From Pedobacter sp. MC2016-15 (GTDB taxonomy: Bacteria; Bacteroidota; Bacteroidia; Sphingobacteriales; Sphingobacteriaceae), in assembly GCF_026239695.1 (NCBI RefSeq), contig NZ_JAPIVS010000004.1, positions 186,001 through 250,000 of the forward strand: a stretch of DNA of 64,000 bases, read 5' to 3'. The translations under genes and the position numbers were made by a program. Under the pieces are notes generated by a model. That model was given only the letters and a program-made list of their open reading frames with translations, did not search any database and had not been told where the DNA came from. Shown piece by piece: positions 61,371 through 64,000 of this stretch (positions are counted from its first letter, which is position 1; the number at the start of each line of letters is the position of its first letter).

Positions 61371-63677
61371 TTATTTTACAATTCGCAATTTAGCAAATTT
61401 TAATAACAATTGTTTGTTTCCTAATCCCTGGAAAAAAACGGTCGCTTTAACATCCGGGAGGTTGCCCTCCAGGTTGATGATTTTACCGAAGCCAAACTTC
61501 TCATGTTCAACTTCCATACCATTCTGAAACTCATTCGCTGCATTCGGCGTAAATCCTGGTGTAGGAACATGCGCAGTAGGCAACATCGTATTTTTTTGTC
61601 TTGGTGATGAAACCGAAGTGGTGCTGCCTGCAGATGAGGCAGGTTTAGGCTTGCTGAATGTATCCCTTTGCTGCGACCATGAGCGGCGTTCCCCGTCAAA
61701 ACTATCAGAGCTGATACTCGTCTTTGGCGCTTTTACGGTTTCCAATTCCAGGTAGCGCGCACTGATCTCGCTGATAAAACGGCTTGGCTCACAATTGGTA
61801 AGCGTTCCCCAGCGGTATCTCGAAGTGGCGTAGGTTAGCGTAAGCTTTTTCTCGGCACGTGTAATGGCCACATAGAAAAGACGACGTTCTTCTTCCAGGT
61901 CTGTTCTGGAATTGAGCGACATCTGTGAAGGAAACAGGTTTTCTTCCAGACCTACCACAAATACATTCTTAAACTCCAATCCTTTGGCAGAGTGGATCGT
62001 CATCATTGATACCGTATCCTGCAGTTTATCACTTTCACGGTCGTCATTAGTCAGCAGGGCAATGTCCTGCATAAAGATCGCCAGGCTGCGGTCTTCAATA
62101 TCTTCACGCTCGGCAAATTCTTTAATACCGTTTAGTAACTCCTGAATGTTTTCATACCTGCTACGGCCTTCAATACTGTCGTCAGTATGCAGTTCTTTCA
62201 GGATACCGGAATGCTGAGCGATGTACAATGCAGTTTCATAGGCATCCAGCTTTTTTGACTCTGCCTGGAAGCTTTTGATCAGCATCGCGAAATCATTCAG
62301 CTGATTGGCAATACGTCCTGCAATATACTTCTGCGGGTCCTGAATCACTTCCCACATGGTGATATCGTGCTGGTCGGCCGCCACAATGATTTTGTCGACC
62401 GTCGTATCACCCAGTCCCCTGCGAGGATAGTTAATCACCCTTTTTATCGCTTCCTCATCACTGGGATTGAAAGTTAAGCGGAAGTATGCAATTAAATCCT
62501 TAATCTCTTTTCTTTGGTAGAAAGAGAGACCACCATAGATCCTGTAAGGTACATTGAGTTTTCTCAAAGCCTCCTCCATGGCCCTCGACTGTGCGTTTGT
62601 GCGGTAGAGGATGGCGAAATCATTATAGTTTAAGCCGCTTGAACTTCTGTCCTGAACGATCGCCTCGGCCACAATTTTACCTTCCTCATTATCTGTGAAG
62701 GCACGTGACACCTTGATCCTGTCGCCCGATTCGTTTTCTGAGAAAACGTTCTTCTCCAGCTGGTTTTTGTTGTTGGCAATGATGCTGTTGGCTACTTCAA
62801 CAATATTTTGGGTAGAGCGGTAGTTCTGCTCCAGCTTATACACTTTCAGGTCCGGATAATCCTTCTCAAAATTCAGGATATTCTGGATGTTTGCTCCCCT
62901 GAAACCGTAGATACTTTGCGCATCGTCACCCACCACACATATATTCTGATAGGCTGCTGCGAGTTTCTTCACGATAGTATACTGTGAAAAGTTTGTATCC
63001 TGGTACTCATCCACCATCAGGTATTTAAATTTCTGCTGGTATTTGTTGAGCACATCAGGATGGTTTTTCAGCAAGATATTTGTTTTGAAAAGCAAGTCAT
63101 CGAAATCCATGGCACCTGCCTTAAAGCAGCGCTTGGTGTAGGTTTCGTAGATCACACCCAGCATCGGACGTTTGTTACTGACATCTTCTGCCTGTATTTC
63201 CGCACTATTCATGTACTCCACGTGACTTACCAGGTTGTTCTTTGCCGAAGAGATGCGGTTATAGACGAAGTTTGCATTATACAATTTATCATCCAGTTGC
63301 ATCTCGCGCAGGATGGCCCTGATCAGGCTTTTGCTGTCGTCCGTGTCATAGATGGTGAAGTTCGAAGGATAACCAATCTTCTCGGCCTCTACACGTAAGA
63401 TCTTGGCAAAAACAGAGTGGAAAGTACCCATCCAGAGGTTTTTTGCCTCAGTACCCACAACTTTTGAGATACGCTCGCGCATATCTTTCGACGCTTTGTT
63501 GGTAAATGTCAGTACCAGAATATTAAATGCATCTACACCTTTCTCGATCAGATGTGCCACCCTGTAGGTAATTACACGGGTTTTACCTGATCCGGCACCT
63601 GCAACAATCATTGCTGGTCCCTGGGTGTTTTCTACTGCTGCACGCTGTTGAGGGTTTAATCCTGCTAAGTAATCCAA
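61371..63677 (-). CDS. UvrD/PcrA-like ATP-dependent DNA helicase
   Basis: 768 aa. SF1A motifs: VAGAGSGKTR (motif I, about residue 26), TFTNKAS (Ia), DEYQDTN (II), GDDAQSIYGFRGA (III), QNYRST (IV) and VAITRAEKKL (VI). The C-terminal tail with FGFGKIINLEGN is the UvrD/PcrA tudor-like RNA polymerase contact. It unwinds DNA 3'-5' in repair and replication restart. The start codon is TTG (63677); a -7 element lies upstream. PcrA versus UvrD naming is a matter of convention. Confidence 0.93.
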   Translation of the reverse strand: MDYLAGLNPQQRAAVENTQGPAMIVAGAGSGKTRVITYRVAHLIEKGVDAFNILVLTFTNKASKDMRERISKVVGTEAKNLWMGTFHSVFAKILRVEAEKIGYPSNFTIYDTDDSKSLIRAILREMQLDDKLYNANFVYNRISSAKNNLVSHVEYMNSAEIQAEDVSNKRPMLGVIYETYTKRCFKAGAMDFDDLLFKTNILLKNHPDVLNKYQQKFKYLMVDEYQDTNFSQYTIVKKLAAAYQNICVVGDDAQSIYGFRGANIQNILNFEKDYPDLKVYKLEQNYRSTQNIVEVANSIIANNKNQLEKNVFSENESGDRIKVSRAFTDNEEGKIVAEAIVQDRSSSGLNYNDFAILYRTNAQSRAMEEALRKLNVPYRIYGGLSFYQRKEIKDLIAYFRLTFNPSDEEAIKRVINYPRRGLGDTTVDKIIVAADQHDITMWEVIQDPQKYIAGRIANQLNDFAMLIKSFQAESKKLDAYETALYIAQHSGILKELHTDDSIEGRSRYENIQELLNGIKEFAEREDIEDRSLAIFMQDIALLTNDDRESDKLQDTVSMMTIHSAKGLEFKNVFVVGLEENLFPSQMSLNSRTDLEEERRLFYVAITRAEKKLTLTYATSRYRWGTLTNCEPSRFISEISARYLELETVKAPKTSISSDSFDGERRSWSQQRDTFSKPKPASSAGSTTSVSSPRQKNTMLPTAHVPTPGFTPNAANEFQNGMEVEHEKFGFGKIINLEGNLPDVKATVFFQGLGNKQLLLKFAKLRIVK

Positions 63678-63707
63678 ATTGATTCTGTTTTTGCTATATT
63701 AAAGCTA

Positions 63708-63740
63708 CAAAAATAATAAAACTCCGGCTCTTATCGCAAC
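63708..63740 (-). promoter_or_regulatory. Promoter of the UvrD/PcrA helicase gene
   Basis: On the minus strand a -33-like GTTG (plus strand 63737-63740), a 21-nt spacer and -7 TATTTTTG (plus strand 63708-63715), 30 nt before the TTG start. Confidence 0.5.
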
Positions 63741-63793
63741 ATGTTGGTAAATTGAATGGCGGGCAATCACTGGCTATTTGAGCTCCAATTCTA

Positions 63794-63801
63794 TATCTTT
63801 G
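63794..63801 (+). promoter_or_regulatory. -7 element of the M20 peptidase gene
   Basis: TATCTTTG fits TAnnTTTG exactly and lies 16 nt before the ATG at 63818. A TTTG is present at 63777-63780 but only 13 nt upstream, too close for a -33 box. Confidence 0.4.
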
Positions 63802-63817
63802 TCCAAATTCAAAGGTT

Positions 63818-64000
63818 ATGCAAGAGATAAAAAAATATGTTGAAGAGAACAAACAGCGTTTTCTGGATGAGTTGTTCGAATTGTTACGCTTTCCTTCGGT
63901 AAGTGCAGATCCAAGTTACAGGGGAGATGTCTTAAAAGCGGCTGATTTTGTAGCTGAAAAACTGAAGGAAGCTGGTGCAGATCAGGTAGAAGTTTGCCCC
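63818..64000 (+). CDS. M20-family dipeptidase, N-terminal part (3' truncated)
   Basis: The first 61 codons are in the window. The start [27 protein letters not shown], followed by [19 protein letters not shown], is the N terminus of M20 dipeptidases (CNDP/PepV-like), which hydrolyse dipeptides using two zinc ions. Catalytic residues lie beyond the window end, so activity cannot be checked. Confidence 0.8.
   Translation, partial: MQEIKKYVEENKQRFLDELFELLRFPSVSADPSYRGDVLKAADFVAEKLKEAGADQVEVCP

Noticed and set aside
1..64000. tRNA, rRNA, tmRNA or mobile element genes, and a defence island.
   Set aside because: No recognisable cloverleaf, rRNA segment, transposase, integrase, restriction or CRISPR gene was seen on reading the gaps and gene products.

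Overview
The window is about 64 kb of a Bacteroidetes chromosome, most probably from the Sphingobacteriaceae (Pedobacter or a close relative). The assignment rests on the SecD-SecF fusion, the long NusB, families largely confined to the phylum (DUF3276 PUR-like, DUF4290, DUF5522), a GH92 mannosidase, MsbA-like and LptF/G envelope genes, -7 promoter elements of the form TAnnTTTG lying very close to start codons, and moderate GC. No rRNA, tRNA, CRISPR array, insertion sequence or prophage was recognised; this is mostly core chromosome with a few accessory genes.

Layout. 1-5.1 kb: respiratory block (end of an NDH-2, then cydA-cydB with a HAD phosphatase, a VirJ-like lipoprotein and a DUF3050 protein). 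5.1-13.7 kb: single genes, including a CvfB-like RNA-binding protein, a deoxyinosine-type DNA glycosylase, two MFS/thioredoxin genes, a GAF histidine kinase, a fungal (TYR1)-type prephenate dehydrogenase, and a 140-bp AT-rich gap with several DnaA-box-like sequences. 13.8-21.9 kb: Nudix hydrolase, S9 peptidase plus MFS, OsmC, PUR-like protein, ABC exporter. 21.9-28.0 kb: leucine-dehydrogenase-type enzyme and the nusB-DUF1573-yajC-ybbR-coaE-MBL exonuclease-DUF5522 run. 28.0-32.7 kb: ZIP/PAP2/methyltransferase operon facing glmM and a cysteine desulfurase. 33-38 kb: GH92 mannosidase, two large terminator hairpins, accD divergent from a class II aldolase. 37.9-41.1 kb: an overlapping pair of unknown exported proteins. 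41.2-47 kb: GNAT, HMG-CoA-lyase-like enzyme, secDF, thyA-folA. 47-54.7 kb: ispE-osmC, a large outer-membrane protein with a metalloprotease motif, and the tgt-lptF/G-eamA operon. 54.8-64 kb: glycosyltransferase-rsmG, dprA, a PLP/CBS-domain synthase, murA, DUF4290, a UvrD/PcrA helicase and the start of an M20 peptidase.

Points that stand out: MurA carries Asp in place of the fosfomycin-target Cys; Tgt has lost its three zinc-binding cysteines; the prephenate dehydrogenase is of the yeast TYR1 type; several genes have a -7 element only 4-8 nt before the start codon, implying leaderless or nearly leaderless mRNA; a DnaA-box cluster at 13.04-13.16 kb is a candidate origin or DnaA-controlled site; and two unknown exported-protein loci (37.9-41.1 kb and 48.5-51.3 kb) look like worthwhile targets. 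I did not find a clear new defence or mobile system. All family names come from reading motifs and recalling families, not from searches.
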